Source: Chelydra serpentina
Taxonomy: Eukaryota; Chordata; Testudines; Chelydridae
DNA length: 64,000 bases
Reading direction: 5' to 3'
Assembly: GCA_037349315.1 (NCBI GenBank)
Contig: JBAIAC010000048.1
Location: forward strand, 39,186,501 to 39,250,500
Shown: positions 1 to 12,049 of the stretch, piece by piece
Layout: the number at the start of each line of letters is the position of its first letter
Position numbering within the stretch: the stretch's first letter is position 1
The notes under the pieces: generated by a model
Told to the model about the DNA's origin: nothing
The model's input: the letters and a program-made list of their open reading frames with translations, nothing else
The model's database searches: none
Made by a program: the position numbers and the translations under genes

Positions 1-2150
1 ATTGGCTATTTTGGGGATTCAGGAGCATCCACTGAGAATATTTCCCTTCTTCTAAGTGGCAATGGCCTTTTAATGGGTTTCAAGAGTGTTTGCCTGTTTT
101 TCAGTAGCTGGCATTGTTAGCACAATTATTTTGAGCTAGTTTAATTTGATGGAAAGGCTTCTGAGGCGGAAGGATTGCTCTAAACTCCAGACTCTGGAAT
201 AGTCCTTTTAAGGCTGGCTATGACTTCCAGGAACAGATAACTTTTTTTTCTAGGCTGGGAAAGTATAACACACAGCAGAGAGGTCTAGACTGAGCACCAA
301 ACTCTAGAACTGTTGTTTGCTGTTGCCTGTCACTCAAGCAGAGGAAAGAACACCTAGCATTTAGCAATTGGTGAGCTGATGGGTGCACAATTGCCTGTTG
401 TTCAGTTCAAAAACCATAATTATTTAACATCGGTTTTATTTCCTGTAGGAGGTTTGATCTGAATAATAATAATTGTGGTATCATAATGTCAGCTCTTCCA
501 TCATTCCTTTGAATGACATTTTTAGAACGACTATTACTTTTTAAATATTGTTTTAAATAATGGATAGATTTGGAAGGTGACATCTGAAGTGCCACAGGGA
601 AAGGCATTACGTACAATCAGTGATCTGCGGAAAGGGACAAACTGCAGTAAAGTGTGTATATTTCCAAATAAATAGACATGATTAGACACATTGTCATCTC
701 CTTTAGTATGTACAAATCTAAAGAAATAAGTACTAGGTCAACAAATGGCAAAATGAATTATACCTTAAGGAGAAATGCTCTTCTAAATTGGTTTTTTAAA
801 AGATCTGGATGTTGATGGTGGGAAATAGTAGCAGCTAGGAAAGCAAACAGAATATTGAGGTATCTAAATAGAAGAGGGCAGCACAAATTAGAAAGGGAGT
901 TCATTTTGGCACTGAATAAACAGCTGATGGAACTACACCTAGATTATAGTGCATAATTATGGGTACCAAGGGCTATTAAAGCAACTAATTACAGTAATGA
1001 ATTACTTTAAAATCATGAGAAGTAGTATGATTCCTTTTCAGGATGGAGAGTGAGCTATAGTATTCTCAGCTACTTTCCTTGGCATTCTTTTCATTTTTGT
1101 CCTTGAGAGTGATAATTTCATGATACAATAGTTAAACTCTACTCACTGTGTAACTCACAATACAATGCAAAAATAAACAGCAACTTACCATGATGATGCG
1201 TGCTCAGGTACTGTACCATAGTGATGATAGGCATGATATAAGGACATTAATAAAGAGACAGGCAGGCACACAAATAATAAAGTAACCAATTACGTATTTG
1301 TGATTATTTTTCAGATCCAACAATCCTTTATTTGTAACACCTTTGATTTTCAATACTTTTAGAACCAAATGGATAATACATTGCGGGAAGAATATTGGAA
1401 AATTGATAATGATGTAAAAGAAGACAAAGGCTGAGCTAGTTATGAGGAGAGGGGAAGAAAATTAAGCTTGTAATTACCACCAACCTGTCCCTAATGACAT
1501 ACAGAGAATATTTCCTAGCTAACTGTGTATTTTACACTAGTCTGATCATCATGATATCTGAACAACTATTTCAATTACTACAAATGTCTTCAATCCCTTT
1601 CCAGGGTGAAGAAACTTAACCTGCTCTTCAATTCATCCGGCAGCACTAATTGTTTTCCAGAATGGCCTACCTGGCATTCTTATTCCACGCTGAGCTCCAA
1701 GCCATTTGACACTGCGTTTTGAGAATGGGTTAAGACAGTTCATACCCAATGCCCATATCTTTATCTTATAACGATCAGCTTATGTGGATACAGATGACAA
1801 CCCGCTGAGTCTGAAGATAACTTAGGGCAACTAACTACTAGATGGTTCTATTAGCCTTTGGATGGTTTTAATTAGTTTATCATCATTATATCTGGCAATT
1901 GATTTGTACAACAGAATTGCTATAAATCTTGACCAGAGTTTTTCCTGGTTGTACCCTATTTGGGAATATTTGACCACCTTTCAGCACCTAGAGTGTCCTC
2001 TCATGCTTACTTTTTTTTTAATTTCACGCTGTAAAAGCCCAACTTTCATCTGCTCTGATTAGCCCACAGATCCCCAGTGCTGTTTATTATCTACTCTAAT
2101 CTCTTCACCATAAAACATGAGCAGATTCATGGTCCTTCCTTCTCCATGGA
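1..2150. other. AT-rich sequence, nothing recognised
   Basis: No repeat family, RNA gene or plausible exon could be recognised here. Open frames are short, lack family motifs and occur on both strands at the density expected by chance in AT-rich DNA. Old, highly diverged repeats may be present but cannot be called by eye. Confidence 0.5.
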
Positions 2151-2173
2151 GAGGCAAGAGAGAGAGAGAGGAG
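2151..2173. repeat. (AG)n microsatellite
   Basis: A short purine dinucleotide run with interruptions sits in otherwise ordinary sequence. It makes the local frame 2077-2268 look charged (Glu/Arg-rich), but that frame has no other sign of coding. Confidence 0.7.
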
Positions 2174-2269
2174 ATGACGTTAAGGAGGAGAATGAGACCA
2201 TTGTATCAAGCGGATATACTCAGAAGTGCTCAGATAGGTCCTTGCATGACCCTCACCACCTTAGGTAGA

Positions 2270-3598
2270 TAGATAGTTGAACCCAAATAGGCCTGTGTAT
2301 TTGAAGTAACTGTGTGAAAAGGAGTACCGTCCATCAATTACTTAGTGAAGATAATCTAAAGTTTTTCCTGTGAACCCTTACATCAGATTTAACAAACAAA
2401 TAACATCATAAAAACTTTAAATGCCTGGTTCTAGACAGACTGGGGAAATTCAATAAGTCAGAGGTCTAAAGTTAATTGTCCTTATTATATTTCCTTTCTG
2501 CCCTTAGAACTAATTGATACTTTTCAAAATCAGCTCATGGTTTCAAATACATCATATCCAATTTAAATGTTCCATTTGATTGCACACCATTATATTACCT
2601 TTCTCAGATGGACAAGCAAAACAAGAATATGATTTGCATGATATTTCTGTAATAAATTATCCAAACCTTTGTGCTGTGGATCATTGCCTTTTTTCATCTT
2701 TTTTCCTCTTATGTGTTTATTGACTTATATTAGATCTGATTACCTTTACTATGTAAAAAGTAATAAAGCTAGCAAGAATTCACTCAAGTGTATAGTGACA
2801 TGTCTTTGTAATGCAACCAAAGCGGGAAGCAGATTTCCAATATATAAAATCTGCTTATGGTGTTGTAGGGAGCTTTCATCCCAAATCACCTGCAATGAGC
2901 AAAAGATTAAACCTCAGCAATGAGAAAGTGTAGAGAGCAAGTAAACTAACTCGTTAAAGGCCTGTGCCTACTCCCATAGAAATAAAAGGGAGCTTTGCCA
3001 CTGACTTCAATTAGGATCAGGCCCTAATAGATTCTCATGAAGACAAATAGATCCAGTTCTGAGGAGTGGTGAGTATCCATTCAGCCTCTAACTAACCTGG
3101 GCCCTAAAGCTACACCCCGTAAGGTTGTCTGTAAATGAATACAGTGAATGCCATGACCAAAGGCATCCTGGCAATGTGCCAGTTGCTTGGAATACTATAA
3201 ATGATTCCTATACATCAGGAAGTCTCAACTGTTTCCAATGGGAATTTTATCCATGTAACTGGAAGTAAAATTTGGCCAAAATATGTGAATTTTACTTATC
3301 CTCTTATAGACACTACAGCAGTCTATTAGAACATATTTAATAGCCAGGATGCATAGCCTGATTCTAATAGTTCTTCCACTGACAATGACCCTTTCACTAT
3401 GGAAATACATAAAGAGGGAAGAAACATTGTGCACTAATAGAAACCTCATGGCTCAAGGGCTGCTATAATTCAGATTAATATGACCCTGAAAAATAATCTT
3501 TTTTCAAACATAAAAAACCCTATTAAGACTTATAAACTAGATTTTTGAACCCGGTTGACTCTTCATTATTTTACATCCACTTTTATTTATTTGTATTC
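2270..3598. other. No gene seen
   Basis: The stretch is AT-rich without a recognisable gene. Around 2970-3030 there is a short segment with opposed phrases (a block ending GGGAGCTTTGCC followed by GACTTCAATTAGGATCAGG) typical of small imperfect palindromic repeats scattered in amniote genomes. I could not delimit it. Confidence 0.4.
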
Positions 3599-3599
3599 C

Positions 3600-3637
3600 T
3601 GGGTGGGGTGGGGGCGGGGAGAGAGAGAGAGAGAGAA
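3600..3637. repeat. G-rich tract followed by (GA)n
   Basis: A G-rich run passes into about nine GA dinucleotides ending at 3637, immediately before the left target-site duplication proposed for the hAT-like element at 3645. Confidence 0.8.
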
Positions 3638-4108
3638 TGCTAGTCAGGGGCATAGCAAGGCTCTGGTGCAACAATAAGTTAGGGGCCCCCTTCCCAATTC
3701 CAAAATCTAAAATGTTGCTGGATTTACCATCTTGGAAAATCAGAATATATCCATCTAATCAATAAATACACAAACACAATATGCAGGCTCTCTATACACA
3801 GAAAAGTTATATTTACACATTTATACAAATTGCTCACTGGCAGTGATGTAGTGCTAAATTTTACTGTGCAGGAGCCCTGCAGACAAGATCTCGAATTGGT
3901 AATTCTGTCACGTGTGAAACAGTCTCCAAAATCTATCTTGGGTTTGGCATAATCATCAGATAAAACACCATGTTCAGAACCTAACTAAGATTTTACCAGT
4001 TTATATAATAGAAAATCTGCACAACAGCAATTGTGAGACAAAACAAAACAACACAAAAACCACAAAACACATGCAAACCTAGCTTTTATATGCCAAACTT
4101 TAAACTAA

Positions 4109-4412
4109 GGCCTGGTCTACACTGGGAGGCGGGGGGGGGGGGGGGTGTCAATCTAAGTTACACAACTTTAGCTATGTGAATAACCTAGCTAAAGTCAGTG
4201 TACTTAGATCTACTCACCACGGTGTCTTCATTGCGGGAGTCGACAGCTGATGGCCCCCCATCGACTCTGCCTGCCTCTCACTCTGGTGGAGTACCAGAGT
4301 CGATGGGAGAGCGCTCAGCGGTCAATTTATCACGTCTAGAGTAGACGCGATAAATCGACCTCTGCTGGATCGATCACTGCCCGTCGATCCTGCTGGTAAT
4401 GTAGACAAGTCC
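4109..4412 (+). mobile_element. PIF/Harbinger-type MITE
   Basis: The element starts GGCCTGGTCTACACT and ends with the near complement AATGTAGACAAGTCC. It is flanked by TAA at 4106-4108 and TAA at 4413-4415, the 3-bp duplication expected of PIF/Harbinger. It contains a 15-G run at 4131-4145. A reverse-orientation relative at 33177-33465 matches it from end to end by eye. It has no coding capacity and would depend on a transposase supplied in trans. Confidence 0.75.
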
Positions 4413-4904
4413 TAAGTAGCAAGGTATATCCAAAGCACACATATAGTTAGTCAAAAAGCCCAGTCACTTGAATTAGTATTGTGTTACTCCAGTTTCAAAT
4501 GGGTGCAAATCTACTGGAACTAAATGAAAGGAGCTACACCACTGTAAAAGAGAAGTAATACAATGGGGAATCAAGCCCTAAATCTTTATACAAACTGCAT
4601 TTGCTTTGTATTCACCAGTCATGTGCACCAAATGCAAAAAGATGTTGTCACAAATATACAGAACACTCCTGAAAATGTGGTCTCCATGTCAGAGAAACCA
4701 AACATAAGAATCCATACAGCCATTCAATTTTTAAAAAAACCTATTAAAACAACTATATCCTCAGCATTTTTCAAAGATCATGATAGTTAATCCATTTTAC
4801 ATTACAGTCACTTATGATATGTCTGCTTCTATATCATAGAAGTGTTACTTGACCAAGATAAAAAGCCAACCTCACCCACATCTGTAACATCTAATTACCT
4901 CTAA

Positions 4905-5190
4905 GGGCAGGTCCACACTACCGCTGCCAGTCTCTCTAAGCTATGCAATCTGAGTTACGTTAGTAGTGTAAATCAAGTCAATGTAACTTAGATCTACTTA
5001 CCGAGAGGTCCACACTACGCTATGTCAATGGGAGACGCTCTCCCACTGACATTGCTTCTGCCTCTTGTTCAGGTGGAGTACAGAAATCGATGGGAGCATG
5101 CTCTCCCATTGATTAGGCATGTCTTCACTAGACCCGCTAAATTGATGCAATTGCATAGCACCGATTTAGCTCCGTAGTGAAGACAAGCCC
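4905..5190 (+). mobile_element. PIF/Harbinger-type MITE, diverged relative
   Basis: It begins GGGCAGGTCCACACTA and ends TAGTGAAGACAAGCCC, which are approximate inverted repeats. Its interior shares blocks with the 4109 element, such as TAACTTAGATCTACTTACC and the CTCTCCCAT palindromes around a shared GGTGGAGTAC block. The left flank is TAA and the right flank GAA, so one base of the duplication has probably mutated. It lies 0.5 kb from the first MITE, inside the same hAT-like carrier. Confidence 0.65.
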
Positions 5191-5379
5191 GAAGATGCAC
5201 ACACTATTCAAATAGGCTTTGGCCCTACCCCATGTGCAGTAAGGTTAACTGGCATGCTCCATCTACTTTTGGACCACTCCATCGCCCAATTTAATGGGCT
5301 GATTAGATCAGGTTGACAATGGTTTGTCAAAAAGCTGCATAGGAGCTAGAGTGCACCAGTGAATCTAGCCTACTTACGA

Positions 5380-5512
5380 GAAAGACAAGGTGGGTGAGGT
5401 AATCTCTTCCATCAAGAGAGGTTGGTTCAACAAAAGATATTACCTCACCCACCTTGTTTCTCACATCTGCTGGGACCAATACAGCTACAACACTGAAAAC
5501 GACAATAGTTAG
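5380..5512 (-). mobile_element. SINE-like element with fold-back body
   Basis: On the minus strand the sequence starts near 5512 with a head of the TGTTGTAGCTGTATTGGTCC type, related to the GTAGCCGTGTTAGTCTG head at 22450. The body then forms an inverted repeat. CAAGGTGGGTGAGGTAAT at 5386-5403 is the exact complement of 5439-5456, an 18-bp perfect stem whose pairing continues imperfectly into the loop. The phrase GACAAGGTGGGTGAGGTAAT is one I know from ordinary non-palindromic turtle copies of this SINE group. No clear target duplication was found. Confidence 0.55.
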
Positions 5513-5569
5513 GATAAACACATTCTAACAGAGTAAAGAGACTAATTGTGATATGGGGCTGCTCCCCAT

Positions 5570-5880
5570 CTGCCTCCTGCAATCTTCCCCCCAATCTATT
5601 CCTCCTCCATCCAACAAAGCTGGACACTCCTCCTCGTCCACCCTCTGCAAACCTTCCTGGCCTTCTCCACCCCCCAAGCCAAGCCCGGAACCTGCTCCCC
5701 ATCCATCCTCCACAACCTTTCCCCAACCTTCCCACCCCTCCACTCTCCAATTGCCCCCACAACCTCCCACAGCACCTGCCCTGCCTCACACACTCTACAT
5801 CCTCCCCAGCCCATCCCAGCCTGCACCTCCCACCTAGCCCCCAGCATCCCCAAACCTCCCAGTCCACCCCTGAACCTTTC
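5570..5880. repeat. C-rich low-complexity tract
   Basis: This is a strongly C-rich, G-poor segment of irregular CCTCC, CCCCAC and CCAACC words. It keeps Pro/Ser-rich frames open on the plus strand and Gly/Trp-rich frames open on the minus strand, which is an effect of composition and not of coding. It lies inside the hAT-like carrier and belongs to neither nested MITE. Confidence 0.75.
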
Positions 5881-6138
5881 TGGATGAACTCACCGTTGAA
5901 GTGATGGCCTCAATCTGAGTCCAGGGTGGCAGCAGTGACAGGGCAGGGGCTAGCCGGGCAGCAGAGCCCACAGGGGACAGACACAAAGGGACAGCGAGAG
6001 CTGGGTGTCACCTGGAGCAGCCCATGCTGGGGGCAGGGAGCAGCCAGGGAAGGTATGGGAGCACTTCCCTGGCAACCCATCTAGCAGGAGGTCATTTTGT
6101 GTGCCTTTAAGCTGCCTGTGGGAGGGGAGGAGTGCTTA

Positions 6139-6256
6139 GAATAATAGAATATCAGGGTTGGAAGGGACCTCAGGAGGTCATCTAGCCCAACCCCCTGCTC
6201 AAAGCAGGACGAACCCCAACTAAATCATCCCAGCCAGGGCTTTGTCAAGCCGGGCC
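6139..6256 (-). mobile_element. CR1 LINE 3' end fragment
   Basis: Read on the minus strand this is the classic CR1 3' tail: an AAAGCCCTGGCTGGGATGATT block, the GGTTGGGCTAGATGACCTCC block, then CTTCCAACCCTGATATTCTA. It is 5' truncated to about 120 bp, as most CR1 copies are. It matches the ends of the copies at 19957, 30247 and 50594, so it belongs to the younger CR1 group in the window. Confidence 0.85.
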
Positions 6257-6436
6257 ACGTGGTGGCAGCAGGCTGCTTCTCGCTCTTCAGAGCCATGTCT
6301 GCCTATAGGTAGATTATGGCATAACTACAATGGTGCTCAAGGTAGAGTGACCTTCGCTGGCTAGGCCCCCATTACTTCGTGGGCCCTGGTCTGACTGCAC
6401 CACTTCCACCATTATAGCTAGGCTGCTGATGGTAGT

Positions 6437-8009
6437 CAAATAAACCTGCACGGAGACTTAAGGTCTGAGTTTACAATCTGAACATAAAAATGTTTAAAAT
6501 TCAGGACCAGTTTTCCCCTCTTTGTTTGAAGGTAGCTACCCACCCTTGACCAGTTTTAAACAGGTCGACAAAAGTAAGAGTAATGTTGAGCATTGAAGTA
6601 CAGCCATGGGAAAAGATTTTTTTTAAATCAATTATTCTTAATTCTGTTTCATTTCACACTGACAGTTTTTTATGCTCCTTTGAAATTTATAACATTCCTA
6701 TAAGCAACTTGAATTGCAATAAATAAAATGTTTCAGACACAGAAAGAGAGATCTGAATATGTTAGAGACAATAAGTGTCTGATTTTCAGCAGGTCAGGCA
6801 GGAAAATGCATGCACAGAAAATGTGTGTGCATTTACACCCTAATTTGAACATGCAATAACCATGATTGCATTCAGATAACCATTTATGTTCTAACTAGTC
6901 ATTTGTGCAGCAAATACTAGGTGTAATACCATGTAAATTAGAAATGCATATTCGTGCACATCTTTGCATGCACAATTGCATGCCTGACTTTAGAAAATCA
7001 GCTCCTATTTTGCTGTGATTCACACACCAGGTGGGTGCATTTTGTGTATTATGGTGGGATCTCAATGATTTAGACTGGCTCATGTCTAATTAACACATAT
7101 CAGTATTCATTTTGGTCAGATCTGTACCACTTAGCAGCATACTTTTTCTGGTGTGCAAGGGGGGTCAGAGAAATAACAAAACAGTATAAACAAATGAACA
7201 GCAAATCCTGAATAAAAATAAACTTGGAAATAGTTTTTGAAAACAAAGCAGTTGAATGAGTTAAATTCTCCCCAGTAGCAAACAGTGAATGCCCTGACAC
7301 TTTAGTAGACAGTGCTATAAGAGTTACTCAGAGCCAGATTCAATAAAATCTTCATCCAACTCCTGTAGTGTAAAAGGATATGGAAACCTTGAAAAATCAA
7401 TTTTTTTAGGGACTGTGCAACCTTGCCCAGAAGTCAGCAGCATAGAAATTGGGCAGAGTTCAACAGAATTTAGCCATCAGTTACGTAGAAATACAGGGCT
7501 AAATTCAGAAATGGAGAAGCAAAATGGGATTATACAAGTAAATTAGTCTTTTATATGGGGCAGAATGTACAAAACAAGGGTCTGATCATAATAGGAGCTG
7601 AACTCCCACCATTCCCCTTGATTTTGGTTGCAAAAAGGACTTCTGTGGGAATTCAGGTTTCTCAGCATCTCTCAAGCCCTAGCTGTTAAATCAGGTGTAA
7701 GTCCCATGGCAGGGGATGAAGGATGGGAGAAAAAGAATGTGATTGATGGATGTGGAGGCTGCAGAGGCCAATAGAAAGCTGATCCCTGACACAGCAGGCT
7801 GCATTTGTGACAGGCAGACAGCTAAACATAGAGGAAGAGAAAAAGCAACCTTTGTAGCTGCTCAGGCCACTGCAATAAGAAATTCCAGAGAAGATCACCT
7901 AGATATTCCAGGACAATCAGAGCCCTCCCTCCCACACTCCAATGGGAGAAATCTTTTATTATATACATATATAAAATCTGAGTAATGCCTTCAGTGTCTG
8001 ACCAGGTAT
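6437..8009. other. No gene seen
   Basis: This is AT-rich sequence with short non-specific frames. Around 7570-7660 there is an imperfect palindrome-like phrase (GGAGCTGAACTCCC) of the dispersed type seen elsewhere in the window. Nothing else was recognised. Confidence 0.4.
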
Positions 8010-8232
8010 AATTATTTAATTATAACAATTCCCAGCTCTTATCGAGCACTTTTCATCAGTTGGTCTCAAAGCACTTTACAAAGGAGGTCAGTATCACTAG
8101 CCCCATTTTACAGATGAGGAAACTGAGGCACAGAGCAGTGAAGTGATTTGTCCAAGGTCACCCAAGAGGTCACCCAATAACAGAACTCCAGACTTCTGAG
8201 GGCCAGTCCAGAGCTCTATCCACTAGGCCACT
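8010..8232 (-). mobile_element. MIR-type SINE remnant
   Basis: It contains the MIR core in reverse: CCATTTTACAGATGAGGAAA, CTGAGGCACAGAG, TGATTTGTCCAAGGTCACCC, then a CCACTAGGCCA end. Upstream is the GAGCACTTTTCATC and CAAAGCACTTTACAAAGG part typical of the full-length amniote form. It is diverged and therefore old. It is not functional as an RNA gene. Confidence 0.8.
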
Positions 8233-8449
8233 TTGTGTAAAGGAGACTACTAAAACAGTATAATATTACATTAAACATATGCATGACTACTATATGAATG
8301 ATATATTTAAGAAAAATAGATGGCTAACAATATATTTTCAATATCTGTCACATATTTAAGTATTATACAAAGCTGCCAGATTTGCAATCCGTTTTTAATA
8401 ATGTTAAAAAGCTGCTTAGTCCAACAGCAGCCTTCCTGGGAGACTGTGA

Positions 8450-8830
8450 TCGAATGTCAGCTTTGATTGTGCTGCAGGGAACATATAGACATGGGCTGTG
8501 AGCAGTGCTGGAGTCCTAAAGCAGGAAGCACCAGAATACAGTGCAATGGGAGGCCTCATGAGAAAATAGAGAGAAGAGCGACCTTGGGAGTCGTAGAGGG
8601 AGCTGGGAGGAAGATAGGGGCAATGAGGAAGCTGGGGGAGGCTCAGGTTGCAGGGGATGACTCCCCGCAGAGTCTGTCCTGTACATGCCTTCCCCACCTG
8701 TGCCTGGCTGCTGCTCTCTGTTGGGGGCTGTGCTGTTGGGGGCCTGGGACCAGCAGAAGTACTGGAATGCTGTTTGGGCTCCTAAAATAAGTGCCAAAAC
8801 GGCATTCCGGAGCATTCCAGCACAACTCGA
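8450..8830. repeat. Unclassified GC-richer segment with short inverted ends
   Basis: The segment is richer in G and C than its surroundings. GTGCTGGAGTCC near the left edge and GCATTCCAGCAC near the right edge form short imperfect inverted ends. Open frames on both strands (for example 8467-8790 plus and 8416-8815 minus) overlap and show no family motif, so I treat them as compositional. A MITE is plausible, but no target duplication was found. Confidence 0.3.
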
Positions 8831-11159
8831 GTGCTGGTTATGAGTTAAAATAGAAGTCAGGATTAATTTCTCACGGATCTCTTGCTAGTCACATTTTGAG
8901 GTTTGCACCACAGCTGAATGACTTTATTGGACTTTCCAAAGCTCCAGAACATCCTCCTCCAGCCCTATGGTGTCCACACCCGATTTTGCAGCTTTCACCT
9001 TCCAGTCTCTGAGTGACCACGTAAACTTCAGCTCCTCTTGCACAGCTGATAAATTCCAGATTGCTGCAAGTTAGACTATTGTGGTACTTACACCCTTTTT
9101 CTGACTAATTTACATCCAGTGTTCAACCCACACCACCAGGAGCACTGGCAGATTTAGCTCACTTAACTATTGCTGGAAGACCTAATCCTGCTGCCATTGC
9201 TCAGTCCTTACTTGGGCAAAACTCTCCTTTACCTCAATAGGAGCTTTGCCCCAGCAATGGCGCTAACACTGGGTCCTTACATTTTACACTGCCATGTATA
9301 ATTAGAGATGTAGTATTGTACACAAACCTATACCCTATTGAAATATTTGAATTGTGAAAAAATGTTCAGTGGATTTTTAATCCATATTTTATTTTTATAT
9401 TGATACATTTAGAAAACAATATAACGAGAATGGTACATGTACGACAAAGAACTCAGACTTCGTTTCTGATGTTTATATAGCAGGGAAGACAATAATCGTA
9501 GGGGTAAAAAAGCCATTGTTTAAAAATAGTCAAAAGCACAATGTGCAATTACTGATAGAATTCCAGTTTCTTACGAAATGTCAGTATTTTAAGATAAATG
9601 TATTATTCAGACACCTGACTATTGTGACAATTCAGGTAATAATAAGCAGCATGAGTACCTTGTTGAGCAGAATATAAGTTCCTTTCCTGATATCTGTCCA
9701 CAGTGCTCAGTAGAGAACCAAGAGAATCAGGTGACCCTCCAGGAGTGCAGAACTACAAACCCCACCTGTTCAAAAACCATGAGTGGGGGGTGGGGAGACT
9801 CATGAAATTGGCTTAAAAATCCTGAGATTTAAAAAATTGTACAAGTAGGGTTCTATTCATTTGCTTTCTAGTGTTGGAGTGTCTAAGATTCACATTTTCA
9901 AGTTATTCTCTGCAAACACAACTTAGTTCTTTTTTAAATGAAAGCTGAAATTCTCACATAATAAACGGATTTCAGCAGCTGGGGAAGCACCACTTCTCAC
10001 AAGACTAGTGATACAATCACTGGCTACATAGAGTGTGGGCTGTAGTTCGGTCTCATCTCATCACCCTCCCGAAAATGACAACCATGTGCTTTTCTCAGCA
10101 TCCTATGCTGTTCTTTGTCAGAAAAGTGAATCCTCCAGTAGCTCACCATGAAGTATATGGCTTTGTTTGGGAAGTTCCCTGTGGCAGTGGTGCACCAGGC
10201 AATCTCTCTCTATGCCCACACTGTACCTGATAGCATACTATACCAGCCATTTAGTATAAACCGGATTATCCTCTCTGGAGCCATATGCATAAGGGTAAGA
10301 AAAAAGAAGGTAATGTCACATCTTCAGTCCTGCTCCCTTGTCCTGCAAGACTATAACTTCATGGAGTTAGTGTGGGGCATCAGACAGAGGGGGTGAAGCA
10401 AGAGAAGTGCTGCTTCTGTGGGCCTGTCCTTTACAGAATCTGCAGATTTCCACAAGGAAATCTGGGCAAGGGGTAATATACTCCAGAGCTGTATTTTAGT
10501 TTCCCCCCCTTCCCTCTCTTGGCTCTGTTCCACATGATGGTGAGTGGGGAATGGCTCATCTGGCCCTCTGCTAACCACTCACTGTACTGAACACCAGATT
10601 CTCCCACTCTTAGAACAGGCTCCGGGACACAGCACCCTGTGTATCAACCATGCCTACCCAGAAGGTCTGATTGGGTTCAGCACCTGTGGATCTTCCCTTG
10701 GGAAGTGTGTGGCCAATGGTGTATATAGTGACCAGACAACCTTCTTATAACCAAAATTCTGTGTATTCTCCCGAAGGATCAAAGCACAGAGAGAAATGAT
10801 TTTAAAACAGTCTCAACACATCTCTCTTATCTAAGATTTACCATCCCGATAGCAACCTACTCAAGCCTACCATTTCTTCAGTCACCCCACCAGGTGATTG
10901 TGCATCAGTTTGGCTTCCCACAACAGCTCCCGAATGGCTCCCTCCTCTCTTGAGAGAGTGTCAGTCCCTTATTCTCCAGCCAGGGATCCTTTGTTCTTTT
11001 TAGCTCCTAGGCTTTTGCACTGCTTGTCAGAGTCAATTCAGTAGGTTCAGCCTGAGGTCCACCTGGACTCCTCAGAGTCAGTGGCCATAGACTGCTCAAG
11101 GCAATCTGCTTTCTTAGGCAAAACTTCAGTTTGTCACCCCTCTCCTACCCTTTAAAACA
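8831..11159. other. No gene seen; small palindromic and CATGAG-type repeats
   Basis: Around 9190-9270 an imperfect palindrome carries GGCAAAACTCTCC opposed to GGAGCTTTGCCCC. At 9777-9840 a segment with repeated CATGAG and CTCATGA words resembles one at 34365-34430 in the opposite orientation. The remainder, including the frames at 10033-10750, has no recognisable content. Confidence 0.35.
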
Positions 11160-11410
11160 GAGGCTCTCGACCATGGTGCACACCACACTTTCAGGATGGG
11201 CACAGTAAGCCTTCTGATGGGGTTCCATGGTTTGGGGGGGAGGAGCAAGCACCAGGTCGCAGTGCCACTCACTCAGATTTGGCATGACCAAATTTGAGAG
11301 ACTGGAATTGTGACCTGGTACATAGGGTTGAAGTGCCGTTCAGGTTTGGCATAGCCACCCTAAGCAGAATATGCCACCCTAGGCAACTGCCTAACTTGCC
11401 TATAGCTAGA
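11160..11410 (+). mobile_element. Possible degraded hAT-type MITE
   Basis: The left edge reads CAGAGGCTCTCGACCATGG, resembling the CAGGGGTCTCAAAC-type ends of the hAT MITE at 22283. The body is eroded and no right terminus or target duplication could be fixed. Ancient family resemblance is the only support. Confidence 0.25.
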
Positions 11411-11797
11411 GTGGTGTCTGCCATTTTCCCATCATAACCTGCAAGTGTTTGCTAAAGGGTTTCTTAGCTTGAGCCACTCATCTTTCCTTCCTGCTTGTTT
11501 TCCTTATAGCCTGCTGTTAAGCAAAACCAATATATTCATATAATAAATATCCCAATAACCAGGTCAACATACAGTATTCATAAATTGTAACAGGGTGGCT
11601 CTGTATCCATCACAGCCTCTATTTTAAGGCACTTTAAACAAAAAACTCTTTGGACAAAATGAACTTTGTTTTGGAATATCTGGTAAAATTCCATTTTAAA
11701 CTATCCAAGTGAGACAGAACCTCATTACAGTGTATGCAGTGCACATTAGCATAGTATGTTTCCTACGGGCATAATCCGGTCTGCTTTAAGGGCTATA

Positions 11798-11880
11798 TTC
11801 TATAGCCTGATGATTAGGGTGCTCACTTAGGCGATGAGAGACTCGGGTTCAAGTCCTTTCTCTGAAATTATTCTTGTGTC
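11798..11880 (+). mobile_element. tRNA-derived SINE fragment
   Basis: TAGCCTGATGATTAGG resembles a degenerate RNA polymerase III A box. GGTTCAAGTCC about 40 bases later is a near-canonical B box. The spacing fits a tRNA-like SINE head. The sequence cannot fold into an intact tRNA because the acceptor ends do not pair, so it is not called a tRNA gene. A relative with the same arrangement is at about 40960. Confidence 0.5.
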
Positions 11881-12049
11881 GAAGAATCTCTCTCTCACTC
11901 ACCCTTTGAGCAGAATTTCCATCCTGGACAAGAGAAACCTTTCTGATTAGATTTTCATCTAAACTAATTCATTTTCACAAAACTTTTCAGTTTTGACTAA
12001 ACAAAATATTTTGACTGAAGAAAGTTTCATGCAAAAGTATTGACCAACT

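Larger units (their letters stand above)
3645..6428. mobile_element. hAT-like element (2.8 kb), non-autonomous, carrying nested insertions
   Basis: The left end begins CAGGGGCATAGC. The right end, read in reverse complement, begins CAGCAGCCTAGC, so both termini share CAG and a TAGC block, and GGTGCA occurs on both sides further in. The flanks are ATGCTAGT at 3637-3644 and ATGGTAGT at 6429-6436, matching at 7 of 8 positions; an 8-bp duplication is the hAT signature. No transposase frame is visible, so this would be a non-autonomous or eroded copy. Inside it lie two Harbinger-type MITEs, a fold-back SINE, a C-rich tract and a CR1 tail, which together account for much of its length. The termini are diverged, so the assignment is an inference. 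Two unrelated elements lying side by side is the alternative. Confidence 0.45.

Noticed and set aside
5445..5904. Several overlapping 80-140 codon frames, Pro/Ser-rich or Gly/Trp-rich
   Set aside because: They coincide exactly with a C-rich low-complexity tract and exist on both strands, with no domain or codon signal.
11798..11880. Possible tRNA gene
   Set aside because: A and B boxes are recognisable but there is no pairing acceptor stem; a relative at 40955 shows it is a SINE head.
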